DNA of 31,744 nucleotides from DASXMX01 sp036794395 (GCA_036794395.1 DAIRGS010000051.1:1-31744), one strand, 5' to 3'; counted from the first letter of the stretch, positions 22,662-31,700 are shown. Notes: generated from the letters alone by a model not told the origin. Made by a program: numbers and translations.

Positions 22662-22921
22662 ACTCGAAGACAACCAGTGGATTTTGGGCTCAATTCGAGC
22701 GGTTGCCCGTTGAACTGCAGTCGCTGGCCCGAAAGAAATATCGGGTCTGGCAGCACGAGCCCTTTCATCCGTCGCTGCATTTCAAGGAAATCGTGAGCGA
22801 CCTTTGGTCGGTACGCGTCAACGCGAAGTATCGTGCGCTGGCTCGTCGCAAGGGCGATCTGGTGGTTTGGTTTTGGATCGGCACGCACGAAGAATACGAA
22901 CGCCTGATATCCAACGCCTAA
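22658..22921 (+). CDS. RelE/ParE superfamily toxin
   Basis: This 87-residue basic protein has the ParE/RelE pattern: N-terminal helices (FERLPVELQSLARKKYRVW), then LHFKEIVSDLWSVRVNAKYRA, a strand pair typical of the ribonuclease/gyrase toxins, and the ending LVVWFWIGTHEEYERLI. The start is GTG at 22658, fixed by the overlap with the antitoxin stop. It most resembles the mRNA-interfering RelE-like group with the HxEYxRL ending, but this cannot be proved. It converges with the VIT/vWA gene, leaving 19 bases between stops. Confidence 0.82.
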   Translation: MNSKTTSGFWAQFERLPVELQSLARKKYRVWQHEPFHPSLHFKEIVSDLWSVRVNAKYRALARRKGDLVVWFWIGTHEEYERLISNA

Positions 22922-22940
22922 AGCATGTGGCCGATCAGAT

Positions 22941-25145
22941 TTATCGCCCAGTTCCCTCCCCATTTCCCACGGTCGTTTCATACCGCACCCCCTCAGGCAC
23001 TGGAACCGGAACCGCGACGCTCACCCCATGATCGCCGAGGGTCTTGGTCATTGAATCGACCGCTACGAACGCGGTGTACGCGGACATGAGGTTGTACTCC
23101 ATCGCAATTTGCCGGACCTGTCCGGGCAGGTCGATTCCGCCCTCCAGCCCCGCCTGGTCCGCGAGGTCCGCAATCTTCATCCGCGCCCAAACCGCCGGTA
23201 GCGCCTTCTCGTTCACGACCGTCTCCGAGACCACCACCGGCACATTCATCACCACTTCCCGCCCGCCCACTGTGCCGCGGATTCGCATTGACTTGGGCAC
23301 TTCGCCCTCGAATCGCCCTGAAATCACCACCGGCCTGCCCACGTAAAGATCCGGTACCTGCCGCGGGAATACATCGTGTACTCTGGCCTGTTCCCAGTCG
23401 ATCGAGATATCGCTCAAAGCCGGATGGCTGATTCGATCGAAGTATTGTCCCATGATTTTGTCCGCGCTGTCGTGCAGCCCAACATACGCCACCGCTCCCC
23501 GGCCCATCCGCGCCAAGCCATCGAGCAAATAGCGATTGGTGGATTGTCCCACGCCGAAGCTGAACAGCCGGGCGGGGCCAAGGCATTTACCGACCTCGGC
23601 GATTGCTTCGGTATCGTTGCCGATGAATCCATCGGTGAGGAATGCCACATACCGCGTGCGGCTTGGATCATGCGGGAACAGTAGCGATGCGTGTACGCCG
23701 TCGATCAGCATCGTTCCTTCGTGCGCATCCAATCCATCGACATAGCGCAGGGCTTGTCGAACATGTGCCGGGTCAGCAGGCTGCGGCAACTCGAACAACT
23801 TTCGGGCAGTGTTGCCAAAACGAATGACTTGAAATGTGTCCTGCGGACCCATGTGGGTGAGCGCATACCGTGTCGCGGCCTTCTCCTGCTCGAGCGGCAG
23901 CCCGTCCTGGCTTCCCGAGACATCGATCGTAAAAACAAACTCCAGCGGCTGCCGCGGCAATTCCGTCAACTGCCCCGGGGGAAACAGCATCAGCGAAAAA
24001 TAACCGCCATTCCCACTTCGCTGCGCCATGATCGCCGGTTTCACCTGCTTGCCCGCAACTTCATATCGCAGCACAAAGTCGCGATTGGGGATTTTGTCGG
24101 CTGGGTCGAGTGTGATGCGCGTTTTTGTTCCCGATACCCGCTGCGCCGAAACATGATGATTCCGGCTGTCGATGTGCTCGACCTCGACTCCCGGATCGAC
24201 GTCCACCGTCAGCGCGATATCGTGTCCGCTGCGTTCATTGGGCGCGAGGTACTTCACTTCGGTTTGCTGCCGCGAGCTGCCCTGGCCCCCGCGCGCCACG
24301 GCGCCAATTCCCCCGTAATACCCCGGCGGATTAAATCGGGGCCCCACGACCATCGGAAACACAAACTCGTACGCCCCATCCCGATAATCCAGCGTGTTGA
24401 AGTATCGAATATCGATATCGATCTGCCGGCCCGGCTCAATGTTCGCCACCGCCTGGGTGAACACGTTTGGCCGCTCCTGCGTGAGCAGCGATGCCACATA
24501 CCCCTGCGATTTGGCTTCCTGATAAATCTTCTGCGCTTCTTCGCGCTCGCGGATAATTCCGCGAATCTTCCGCTCGCCGACGGTCATGACGAACTCATTC
24601 ACCGCCGCGTTCTGCGGCAGCGGGAACACGTAAATCGCCTCGATCTTTTCGTTGTATGGGTTCTGATACTGCTGCTGAACATCCACGCTTGCGATGTAGC
24701 CCATCACCGAAGCTTTGACGTCGGTATGCTTCAGCGGCACCGGGATTAACTTTTGTGCTCCGCCTTCAAGGCGCTTAGCCATGAGCTGGCCTTCGCCGGG
24801 CATGGGCTGGTCGGATTTGGGAGCGTCGCGGTTTTCGGGGGGTTTGGAGATGACCCAGAGTTCCTCAGCATTTCCGCCAACTGATTCGAGAATTGCGTTT
24901 CGCTGTTTAGCGTCCAAAACCTGTGAGGGAACCTTTGATCGCTCTTCAAGCTCAGGAGATCGTTCGCGCATTACCGTTGCTTGGATTCGTGAATTTTCCG
25001 TTGGAGAGATGCCTTCTGAAGTCAGGTCATCGATTCTGCTTTGGTTGTACATGACGGCTTGGCGGGCCGTGCATCCCGCGATGATCCAAAACAGGCCAGC
25101 AGAAACCACGAGAATCAAACTCCATCTCACAATTCCGCGCTTCAT
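22941..25145 (-). CDS. VIT and vWA domain lipoprotein
   Basis: This 734-residue exported protein has an N-terminal signal ending in the lipobox IIAGC (Cys25). A VIT (inter-alpha-trypsin) domain lies at about residues 133-265 (IASVDVQQQYQNPYNE, YVFPLPQNAAVNEF), and a von Willebrand A domain at about 402-570. The MIDAS metal site is intact at D408-x-S410-x-S412 in TIDVSGSQ. VIT-vWA proteins of bacteria are surface or periplasmic adhesive or inhibitor-like proteins. It follows the cohesin-like gene with a four-base ATGA overlap (25142-25145). The operon context suggests it works with the cohesin/dockerin pair at the cell surface. Confidence 0.9.
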   Translation of the reverse strand: MKRGIVRWSLILVVSAGLFWIIAGCTARQAVMYNQSRIDDLTSEGISPTENSRIQATVMRERSPELEERSKVPSQVLDAKQRNAILESVGGNAEELWVISKPPENRDAPKSDQPMPGEGQLMAKRLEGGAQKLIPVPLKHTDVKASVMGYIASVDVQQQYQNPYNEKIEAIYVFPLPQNAAVNEFVMTVGERKIRGIIREREEAQKIYQEAKSQGYVASLLTQERPNVFTQAVANIEPGRQIDIDIRYFNTLDYRDGAYEFVFPMVVGPRFNPPGYYGGIGAVARGGQGSSRQQTEVKYLAPNERSGHDIALTVDVDPGVEVEHIDSRNHHVSAQRVSGTKTRITLDPADKIPNRDFVLRYEVAGKQVKPAIMAQRSGNGGYFSLMLFPPGQLTELPRQPLEFVFTIDVSGSQDGLPLEQEKAATRYALTHMGPQDTFQVIRFGNTARKLFELPQPADPAHVRQALRYVDGLDAHEGTMLIDGVHASLLFPHDPSRTRYVAFLTDGFIGNDTEAIAEVGKCLGPARLFSFGVGQSTNRYLLDGLARMGRGAVAYVGLHDSADKIMGQYFDRISHPALSDISIDWEQARVHDVFPRQVPDLYVGRPVVISGRFEGEVPKSMRIRGTVGGREVVMNVPVVVSETVVNEKALPAVWARMKIADLADQAGLEGGIDLPGQVRQIAMEYNLMSAYTAFVAVDSMTKTLGDHGVSVAVPVPVPEGVRYETTVGNGEGTGR

Positions 25146-25666
25146 TGTGCTGCTCCTTCCGCGACGCTGAGTTCCGCGTCGATCGGCTTGGCTTCCTGCG
25201 ATGCCGCGACTTGCAAAGTGGCCGAGTATGTTGGTTTCCCCGTGACGCGGACCATCACCCGCGCCACGCGCGTCCGCCCGTGCGGCAGATCGTCCCCGGT
25301 GTTAAACCCGGCAATCACGATCCGCTTTCGAACATTTGCATTCGAGTCGTAATAAGGCGGCGGCGCGAACGCCGGGTGTTCCCCCCCCTCAACACCCACA
25401 AGCGTCACCGCGCCGCCACCGGAGGATTTCAATTCAAACTGATATGCTGCCAGCGGCTTGCCATGTGGATCAATCCACGCATCCACCCATGCATATCGGG
25501 CCGTCGACGGTTCGGTAGGGGGGGCCAGGGTGGACGGCGACTCCTCAACGCGTGTCACCGAAGCATCCCGGAGATTGAGCCCATCGCGGTCATGCGTCGC
25601 CTTGGCCAGCCCTCCCACCACCAACAGAAGCAGCCCCGCAATCAAGATGTGTGTTGCGCGTTTCAT
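25142..25666 (-). CDS. Exported cohesin-like protein
   Basis: This 174-residue protein starts with a signal peptide or anchor (THILIAGLLLLVVGGLAKAT). It then has a beta-rich domain with cohesin-like pattern at about residues 58-145: AWVDAWIDPHGKPLAAYQFE, VGVEGGEHPAF, VIAGFNTGDDLPHGRTRVAR and VMVRVTGKPTY. Cohesins bind dockerins, and the gene immediately upstream encodes a dockerin-like tail. Both ends of the gene overlap its neighbours by the ATGA arrangement. The assignment to cohesin rests on motif shape and context. Confidence 0.7.
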   Translation of the reverse strand: MKRATHILIAGLLLLVVGGLAKATHDRDGLNLRDASVTRVEESPSTLAPPTEPSTARYAWVDAWIDPHGKPLAAYQFELKSSGGGAVTLVGVEGGEHPAFAPPPYYDSNANVRKRIVIAGFNTGDDLPHGRTRVARVMVRVTGKPTYSATLQVAASQEAKPIDAELSVAEGAAQ

Positions 25667-26136
25667 TGGCTCTGCTCCGTATCCGGCGCCGCCACGGCCA
25701 TCTGCGCGATCTGATCCACGTCTTTCTGATCCACTACCCCATCGCCATTCACATCCCAGGCTTTGTCGAGCGCCTCGTGCCGGCTGATGTGCCGGGCGAC
25801 GATGTACGCATCGAGAATATCGACTTTGTTATCGTGATTGACGTCCCCAACCTGCGCAAGTTGCGGCCGATCCTGCCCACCACCTGGCCCGATGCCCGTC
25901 ACAAACAACCGGATCCCGATCGTCACCATCGCCGCCGCCGCCAACCCCACCGCCGCCCACCGCGTCCCCACCCAAAGCCGCCGCCGCCGGCCAAAGGTTG
26001 ACCTGTCCGCCTGTAAAATTTCGTGATCGATCTGCCCCGGCACTGCGATGTTGGGCTTCTGCAAACCAATCAGCGCCTGCCGCAAGCTCTCGGGCAATTC
26101 GGTGTCTACTCGATCTGTCCGTTCAGCGTCGCTCAT
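25663..26136 (-). CDS. Membrane-anchored dockerin-like protein, probable anti-sigma factor
   Basis: This 157-residue protein has a cytoplasmic N-terminus of about 58 residues, a single helix (about 60-82, WAAVGLAAAAMVTIGIRLFV) and an outside tail with two EF-hand-type dockerin calcium motifs: DVNHDNKVDILD (98-109) and DVNGDGVVDQKD (128-139). The start at ATG 26136 replaces a TTG at 26142. Its place directly after the ECF sigma gene and its N-in helix suggest an anti-sigma function, though no zinc-binding HXXXCXXC motif is seen. The dockerin tail would then sense or bind the cohesin-like protein encoded next. The anti-sigma role is inference. Confidence 0.7.
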   Translation of the reverse strand: MSDAERTDRVDTELPESLRQALIGLQKPNIAVPGQIDHEILQADRSTFGRRRRLWVGTRWAAVGLAAAAMVTIGIRLFVTGIGPGGGQDRPQLAQVGDVNHDNKVDILDAYIVARHISRHEALDKAWDVNGDGVVDQKDVDQIAQMAVAAPDTEQSQ

Positions 26137-26170
26137 GATCAACTATTCCAACCAGGGCTGCATTTTTTTC

Positions 26171-26240
26171 GGGAGTGCGAGGCTCCTGCCGAGCCGTATT
26201 GAGCAACTCAACGTCCGCTCGGCGGGAGCCTCGCACTCCC
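26171..26240. repeat. 24-bp inverted repeat between sigma and dockerin genes
   Basis: The arms 26171-26194 (gggagtgcgaggctcctgcc then gagc) and 26217-26240 are complementary with one mismatch, with a 22-base loop. It sits within the 154-base gap downstream of the sigma gene and could attenuate transcription of the following genes, or be a dispersed repeat. Confidence 0.8.
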
Positions 26241-26290
26241 CAATGCAATCACGTCTCTCAGAACTGAAGTAACAATCCCTCCCCCCAGGT

Positions 26291-26854
26291 TCATCGATCA
26301 AAATATTTTTTCACCTGCGGATCCTCCCTCAGCACGGCTATCGCGTTATGCACGCGCGACTTAACCGTCCCCTCCGGCACCCCCAGCGCCGCCCCGATTT
26401 CCGCCAAACTCATGTCATCCACGAACCGCATCAACAGCACCTCGCGCTGCGCCTCGGGGAGCTTCCCGAGCACGATCGCCAATTCCGCCTTCGGATCCGA
26501 GGCCCATTCAACCGGCATGGCAACCGCATCGACCGGCACATCGTTGCCCCCGATCCGCAGCCGCTTGCGCCGATGCGCGATCGAGATATTCTTCACCACC
26601 GGATACAAAAAAGTCGTCATCCGCGCCGTCAATACAAACCCGGGAAACTTGCCGAACACATACCCAAATGTTTCCTGAAGCACGTCCAGTGCATCATCCG
26701 AGTTGCCGGTCAATCGCTGCGCCAGACGAACCACCCAATCCCGATATCGAAAATAGAGCGCATCAAACGCCGAAGCGTCCCCGGCATTCAGCTCGGCGAC
26801 CAGCTCCTGATCACTACGCTCATCTGGATTCAGGGAATTCACGCGCGAAGACAA
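26291..26854 (-). CDS. ECF-type sigma-70 factor
   Basis: This 187-residue sigma factor of the extracytoplasmic function group has region 2 at about 17-100 (ASAFDALYFRYRDWVVRLAQ, LQETFGYVFGKFP) and region 4 with the helix-turn-helix at about 130-182 (LPEAQREVLLMRFVDDMS then LAEIGAALGVPEGTVKSR). The start is a TTG at 26854; a GTG at 26842 is the alternative and no ATG is available. It opens the minus-strand operon dockerin-cohesin-VIT/vWA. Autoregulation of that operon is the usual arrangement, but I could not identify its target promoter motif. Confidence 0.88.
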   Translation of the reverse strand: MSSRVNSLNPDERSDQELVAELNAGDASAFDALYFRYRDWVVRLAQRLTGNSDDALDVLQETFGYVFGKFPGFVLTARMTTFLYPVVKNISIAHRRKRLRIGGNDVPVDAVAMPVEWASDPKAELAIVLGKLPEAQREVLLMRFVDDMSLAEIGAALGVPEGTVKSRVHNAIAVLREDPQVKKYFDR

Positions 26855-26938
26855 AACCTACCCGAAATCGCCGCGATAAACGTAGGGGCGGTTGCCCGCC
26901 CGATATGCGTTCGGCTTCGCAGAATCGCTCTCCCAACC

Positions 26939-26955
26939 CGCGGCGCTTCGCCGCG
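26939..26955. terminator. Short GC hairpin after the LESRRLL gene
   Basis: The perfect stem cgcggcg / cgccgcg with loop CTT lies 6 bases past the stop of the surface protein on the minus strand. No U-run follows, so it is only a weak candidate terminator. Another small repeat-like hairpin lies at about 26883-26902. Confidence 0.4.
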
Positions 26956-26961
26956 CCAGGC

Positions 26962-29900
26962 TCAAGCCGACTTAAACCGCGGCTCTCCGCTTGTGGCGAT
27001 CTTGGTCCCACCGACGATCGCGAACGCTGGAAGCGAGGCCGCCTCGAATCGCGAATCGGCGCTCACACTGCCCGACACCGCGATGGCCCCGATCGAACCA
27101 CCGGCCAGGAGCTTGTCATCGGAATTCAGCAAGACGCCGTCTACCGGGTCCAGGCCGGCGAAGAATTCACAACTCACGATCGACCCGCCCACCGCAATCG
27201 ACAGAATCTTCACCCCACTGAAAGCAGCCGGCGGCTCGGTGATTTGCCCGTTCAACCCCAACTTCGCGCCTCCCAGGACCTGAAGATTCTTGGCCGAGTG
27301 TACAATTCGAATCCTCCCGATGTTGCCGTTGATGGCCCACGTGTCGTTTCCCACGGCAGCACCCGCAATCGAGCCGCCGATGTCGATCGAGCCTAGCACC
27401 GTTGCGCTGCTGACCAGTCCAGTTAGCGTGAGTTGGGCATTGAAATCGCCTGCGCATGTAAGTTTTCCAATGCTTGGAGCGGTGATGGCCGAATCAAGCT
27501 CCGCTGAGCCCAGTCGGAATACGTCGATAGGAGCAAGTGAAGTAAGTGCATAACCGGTGACAATTGTGCCGATCGTGATTTGGGGGACGCGCACCGGTCC
27601 AGGAGTGACACCGGTGGGTCCGGGAGTGCCCGTGCCCGCCGTGCTCAGGTTGACGTTCCCGTTATCGATTGCGACCGCTGAAAGCAAATCTACGCTGCCA
27701 GTGATGGTGATGTCCGCGGCAATTGACGTCGTCGGGTCCGCGCCGGCGACGCGCTGAGCCGCCGGCATTGTCCCTATCAGGAGTTGTCCGACATCGACAA
27801 TGGTCGCCCCGCCCCCGCCCGGCTCGATCAGGTGCGGTGTATCCTGCCGGACGTCAACAATCCCCACCGGCGTATTGAGCGTCAGACTCATGATATTCGA
27901 AGCGGTCTCGCCGTGTTGTGCGACCGCAAACCGACTTGCGAAGGTCGTTTGATCGACGCTCACTTCGTAATTCGGATTGCCAGTTCCCAGCGTGAGTGCG
28001 CCTCCGCCTTGAGTCACAGTTCCAGTACCTTTGCCCACAAGGCTGAACGTGACCACATCGCTATTGGACAGATGTTGCACGAGCTTCACGTTGTGTCGAT
28101 TGCCCACTTCGCCGAACTGCCAGGCGACCTGCACGGGTGTGGATTGGATGAGCGTGCTGGCAATCACCTCGGTTGCCTTCGTGCCGGTCCCTGCGGAGAC
28201 GGCTGCGATCAGGTAATAAGTTCCCGCAGGCAGCCCCTCCGGGACCGTCAGCGACGTTGCAATGGTCCGCGACCGGCCGGCCCCGACGCTTATTTTTACT
28301 TGGTCCAATGCCGAATCGGGAATTGGGATGGATGTCGAGTCGAGCGTAACCGTCGGGCTGGCAAATAGACTGACCCGAATACTGTCCGATGCCGTCGCGC
28401 CGCCGAGGTTCGCGAACGTGAGACGAACCAACCCTGCGTCACCCGGCACAAGAACGTTGGGCAATTTAAATTGAAGCCCTTGAGCCGAGATCAGCGGCTG
28501 AGCCGGAGCGGCGTTCACGGTAAGGCTGATAGGAAACGACGTTGCCGGGGCCGAGCCATCCGGGGTGGCGGTGAGCGTATGCACCCCGGCCGAAAGCTTT
28601 GGCACCGTTAAGATCGCGGTAAGGTCGTCTTGAAGATCCGCCTGCCCAACGGTAACTGCCCCGTCAAAAAACGTCACGGAGCCAAGGTTCAACTGGCTGG
28701 ATGGGCTCGAAACAGTTGCGACTAGTGTTACCGGCTCACCCGCGGTCGCGGGATTCGGCGACACCGAAAGGCGGGTGATGCGGCCCTGTACGGATTTGTC
28801 CGGAAGTGTCGCCAAAAAATAGGCACGCGAACCGCCCGAGCCGGTCGCAGTCAGGCAGATAATGCCCGGGATTGCGGTATTGAATTCCTCCACCGCCACG
28901 AGCCCGGGCAGAGGCACCAGGACTGGCTTGAAAAACGTGGCGCGGCCCAAACCCGCGGCAATCGCAACGGCCGGGCTGCCAGCGCCGGTTACGACTGCCG
29001 TCGTCAGATCCTGATTATTGTCGTCCGTAAAATCATACGTTAAAAGTGGACCGCTCGTAGTGCCTCCCGCCGACATATCCACCCGCGGCATGCGAGCGAA
29101 CGTTCCGTCCTCCTGGTTAAGGAGCGGTTGCACCGCGTCTGAATTGGGATCTGCCGCCGTCGCGGGCGCGGGAAACAACAGCAGGCTGTCAGGATGCGAA
29201 ACGTAACCAAGCCCGCCAAAGCTTGTGCGATACGCGGTAGCGGACTGTTCCCCGGTTGAAAAGCCCAACGACTTTGGAGACGCCGTGAACGTGTAATCGC
29301 TGTGGCCGATCATTATCGTTCCCGCGATGTATAAATCGTCGGCGTCGGTGATACCGTCGAAGTTCCCCGCGACGATACGCGCCGAACCCGACGGTGCGGC
29401 CACGTTAGTCGCTACCGTGCTTTCAACCTCCGCGCCCAACGTGCCGTCGTCCTTCATCGGAAAAACGCCGATCCGAATCGTGCCATGCGTCAAATCCCCT
29501 GCATTCGGTGTAAAACGCTCGACGGCAATATCGTTCGGGTTATGGCCCGAAACGAAATTATCCAGCACGTACGCGCCCGGCACGGCATCGGTGGGATATG
29601 TCAGGCCCGTGGGCGCTGAGAAGCTCCCATCGGGCTGTGCTTTCATCAGCCCCGCAGTCGTGTAAATCGCTGGAACTTCGGTATTCCCGACTGGCAGATC
29701 GGACGCACCAAGAATTGTCGCGCTGGTATTCAGATGCTGAACCAACGTGAATGAACCGTCCGCCTCGGCACGCATAAGAAGCCCGCCGCCTGACGCGCTA
29801 GTGACGATTACTCCATTCGTGAAAGAATCCGTGCCGCTTCCGACGGTCCGGATCACGCTCACCGGCGAAAACCCGCTGGGCAATGCCGTCGAAATCGCTG

Positions 29901-30018
29901 CGCCGAACGAAACGTCCGACAGCAACCGCCGCGATTCCAGTCCTTCCGCTACTGCACGGCACCCGCTTCCCTTCGCCCGGCGCAGAGCGCCGGCGACACG
30001 TGAATTCCCATGCGACAT
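26962..30018 (-). CDS. Large exported surface protein with LESRRLL motif, Ig-like and CARDB-like domains
   Basis: This roughly 1018-residue protein begins with a basic N-terminus and GLESRRLLSDVSF at about residues 26-38, the LEPR-type sorting signal of planctomycetes. Residues about 40-400 resemble an FG-GAP/VCBS-like repetitive beta region (segments such as VAGNFDGITDADDLYIAG). An Ig-like domain of Big3 type follows (SVSPNPATAGEPVTLVATVS to LTVNAAP), then a CARDB-like domain (PGDAGLVRLTFANLGG). The C-terminal third is a repetitive beta-helix-like Gly/Ile/Val region (IDIGGSIAGAAVGND). The ATG at 30018 is chosen with GGAG upstream. It is probably exported to the cell surface; its role may be structural or adhesive. 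It is divergent from a zinc-ribbon membrane protein gene. Confidence 0.8.
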   Translation of the reverse strand: MSHGNSRVAGALRRAKGSGCRAVAEGLESRRLLSDVSFGAAISTALPSGFSPVSVIRTVGSGTDSFTNGVIVTSASGGGLLMRAEADGSFTLVQHLNTSATILGASDLPVGNTEVPAIYTTAGLMKAQPDGSFSAPTGLTYPTDAVPGAYVLDNFVSGHNPNDIAVERFTPNAGDLTHGTIRIGVFPMKDDGTLGAEVESTVATNVAAPSGSARIVAGNFDGITDADDLYIAGTIMIGHSDYTFTASPKSLGFSTGEQSATAYRTSFGGLGYVSHPDSLLLFPAPATAADPNSDAVQPLLNQEDGTFARMPRVDMSAGGTTSGPLLTYDFTDDNNQDLTTAVVTGAGSPAVAIAAGLGRATFFKPVLVPLPGLVAVEEFNTAIPGIICLTATGSGGSRAYFLATLPDKSVQGRITRLSVSPNPATAGEPVTLVATVSSPSSQLNLGSVTFFDGAVTVGQADLQDDLTAILTVPKLSAGVHTLTATPDGSAPATSFPISLTVNAAPAQPLISAQGLQFKLPNVLVPGDAGLVRLTFANLGGATASDSIRVSLFASPTVTLDSTSIPIPDSALDQVKISVGAGRSRTIATSLTVPEGLPAGTYYLIAAVSAGTGTKATEVIASTLIQSTPVQVAWQFGEVGNRHNVKLVQHLSNSDVVTFSLVGKGTGTVTQGGGALTLGTGNPNYEVSVDQTTFASRFAVAQHGETASNIMSLTLNTPVGIVDVRQDTPHLIEPGGGGATIVDVGQLLIGTMPAAQRVAGADPTTSIAADITITGSVDLLSAVAIDNGNVNLSTAGTGTPGPTGVTPGPVRVPQITIGTIVTGYALTSLAPIDVFRLGSAELDSAITAPSIGKLTCAGDFNAQLTLTGLVSSATVLGSIDIGGSIAGAAVGNDTWAINGNIGRIRIVHSAKNLQVLGGAKLGLNGQITEPPAAFSGVKILSIAVGGSIVSCEFFAGLDPVDGVLLNSDDKLLAGGSIGAIAVSGSVSADSRFEAASLPAFAIVGGTKIATSGEPRFKSA

Positions 30019-30187
30019 AAAGCTTCTCCGCCTGATTGATCTAAAAATCGCCGCCCGACATGAATGCAATAGCGGGTTGATTTACCAATTGCCCGCCCAC
30101 ATCAGATTGATGATACCAGAGCCCGCTTCCCCTTGCGATGTCCCTACCCCCACCGCGCCAGCACGACCGGTGAACTCACCGCGAAAA

Positions 30188-30748
30188 ATGACCGATGCCG
30201 CCATACGATTCGATATGTTGCGATTTGGAGTCACCGTCGCCGCGTTCGTCTCGCTGATGCTTACGTTGGCGCTGGTTGCTGATTGGCCGCTCAGCTATTT
30301 CCGATGGGATTCAATCGGCTATCAAATCGGTTCGGCAACCGGCACAGTCTGGATTGCCGATGGCGTCATGGTGGTCACACGGGAAAACTCTCTGGCCAGT
30401 CCCAAAGCGCTTCAGATGCATTTTCGAACGGATTCACCGAATCGTCTATTCGGCCACGTTGCGCTGTTCGACTACAACGCCCCCGAAAACCGTCACCTCC
30501 CGGCCATCTCCTGGCATTCCTTCCCTGAGTACGCTTTCATCGGGTTCCCAATCACCCTGTTGATCGCCCTGACCCTCCCTCTTCCGCTGCTTTGGCTCAA
30601 ACTCCGCGGCCACTGGCAAATCGACCGCCGGCGTCGCCTTGGCCAATGCCTCCACTGCGGCTACTCCCTCACCGCCAATACCACCGGCGTCTGCCCCGAG
30701 TGCGGCATGCGGGTACCTGCGCTGAAAACCAATCAGTTGAAATCATAA
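30188..30748 (+). CDS. Two-helix membrane protein with C-terminal zinc ribbon
   Basis: This 186-residue protein has a first helix at about 12-31 and a second at 116-138, an outside loop between them, and a C-terminal ribbon with Cys154/Cys157 (CLHCGYSLT) and Cys169/Cys172 (CPECGM). The same ribbon signature occurs at 3377-3895. The ATG at 30188 is chosen; the open frame upstream to 29747 only shadows the surface-protein gene. An alternative start is Met10. The 169-base space to the divergent surface-protein start (30018) must hold both promoters. Function unknown. Confidence 0.7.
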   Translation: MTDAAIRFDMLRFGVTVAAFVSLMLTLALVADWPLSYFRWDSIGYQIGSATGTVWIADGVMVVTRENSLASPKALQMHFRTDSPNRLFGHVALFDYNAPENRHLPAISWHSFPEYAFIGFPITLLIALTLPLPLLWLKLRGHWQIDRRRRLGQCLHCGYSLTANTTGVCPECGMRVPALKTNQLKS

Positions 30749-30887
30749 ATCATTAGTATGAAATATTTTACCGTTGGAATGGTTTCCTGAGGCGAACGCC
30801 AGATGGATACCGACTTTCTTTGGCGGCATATCTTTGGATGCTTTCATATTTCTGTCACGATTTCTCGCCGTCAACGCTTGAGCCATT

Positions 30888-30896
30888 TGATATAAT
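30888..30896 (+). promoter_or_regulatory. Extended -10 promoter of the PEP-CTERM gene
   Basis: TGATATAAT is a perfect extended -10 sequence (TGnTATAAT). It would start transcription near 30903, leaving a leader of about 40 bases that contains GAGGG before the ATG. No strong -35 is visible, as is normal for extended -10 promoters. Confidence 0.45.
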
Positions 30897-30942
30897 CCCT
30901 AGCGCAGGGGAGTTGTAAGCCCTGCAATTTGTGAGGGTAGTA

Positions 30943-31623
30943 ATGAGAAGATGCAATTTGCTCGGGGGCGCTGCCCTCGTGGTGGTGTTCTGGTTCTGTA
31001 TTCCAGCCAAAGCTGGCGTAACGCTTGGCCAAACCGACACCTTCCAAACCCCCGACGCCCTTGGGTGGACGATCGGCATCAACAGCCCGTTGGTTCCCAC
31101 TGTCATCAGCACTGGCGGCCCTCAGGGCGCAAATGATGGCTATCTCCAGGTCATCTCCACCGGCAGCGGAAAAGCCAACAGCAAGTTGGTCATGTTCAAC
31201 CAGTCCCAATGGACCGGCAACTACATCGCCGCCGGCGTTACCCAGATCAACACCCAAATGGCCAACTTCGGCGCCAACCCTCTGTCCATGCGCGTGGCTT
31301 TCCAGGACAGCTTCGGAACCGAATACGCCTCCACTCTTGGCATCCCCCTCCCCGCCGACGGTCGATGGCGCGCCGTTACCTTCGACATGACTCCGTCCGC
31401 GTTCACCGTCATCCAGGGCACCAGTCCTATTGAGCAATCTCTGGCCGACGTCGGCCTCCTCCGCATTCTCTCCGCCGCCAACGGCCCCGCCTACATTGCC
31501 GACACGATCGCCGCCACCGTCGGCTTTGACAACATCACCGCGGTGCCGGAGCCAGCGCTACTCGCGCCGCTGCTCGCGACTGCTCTTCTCCGCAGAAAGC
31601 GTTTCGTTTCAAAATCATCGTGA
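30943..31623 (+). CDS. PEP-CTERM sorted exported protein
   Basis: This 226-residue exported protein has a signal peptide (LLGGAALVVVFWFCIPAKAG, about residues 6-25) and a C-terminal sorting signal: VPEPALLAPLLATALLRRKR, that is PEP, a hydrophobic helix and a basic tail. PEP-CTERM proteins are processed by exosortase and usually decorate the exterior. The body is a beta-rich domain with tryptophan and aromatic strands (DGRWRAVTFDMTP, ADVGLLRIL). The ATG at 30943 follows GAGGG at good distance, and is preferred to the GTG at 30931. The exosortase is not in this window. Confidence 0.85.
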   Translation: MRRCNLLGGAALVVVFWFCIPAKAGVTLGQTDTFQTPDALGWTIGINSPLVPTVISTGGPQGANDGYLQVISTGSGKANSKLVMFNQSQWTGNYIAAGVTQINTQMANFGANPLSMRVAFQDSFGTEYASTLGIPLPADGRWRAVTFDMTPSAFTVIQGTSPIEQSLADVGLLRILSAANGPAYIADTIAATVGFDNITAVPEPALLAPLLATALLRRKRFVSKSS

Positions 31624-31700
31624 GCGCGTCTTCGTGTTCACGAGAGTCAATCCTCGTCGAAAAACACCCCGCGCCGTTGTATAGCGGTAGCCCGCGCCGC

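Noticed and set aside
23691..24749. 352-residue plus-strand frame
   Set aside because: Antisense to the VIT/vWA gene, which has recognisable domains and an intact MIDAS.
26348..27283. 311-residue plus-strand frame
   Set aside because: Antisense to the ECF sigma gene and the end of the surface protein gene; no domain.
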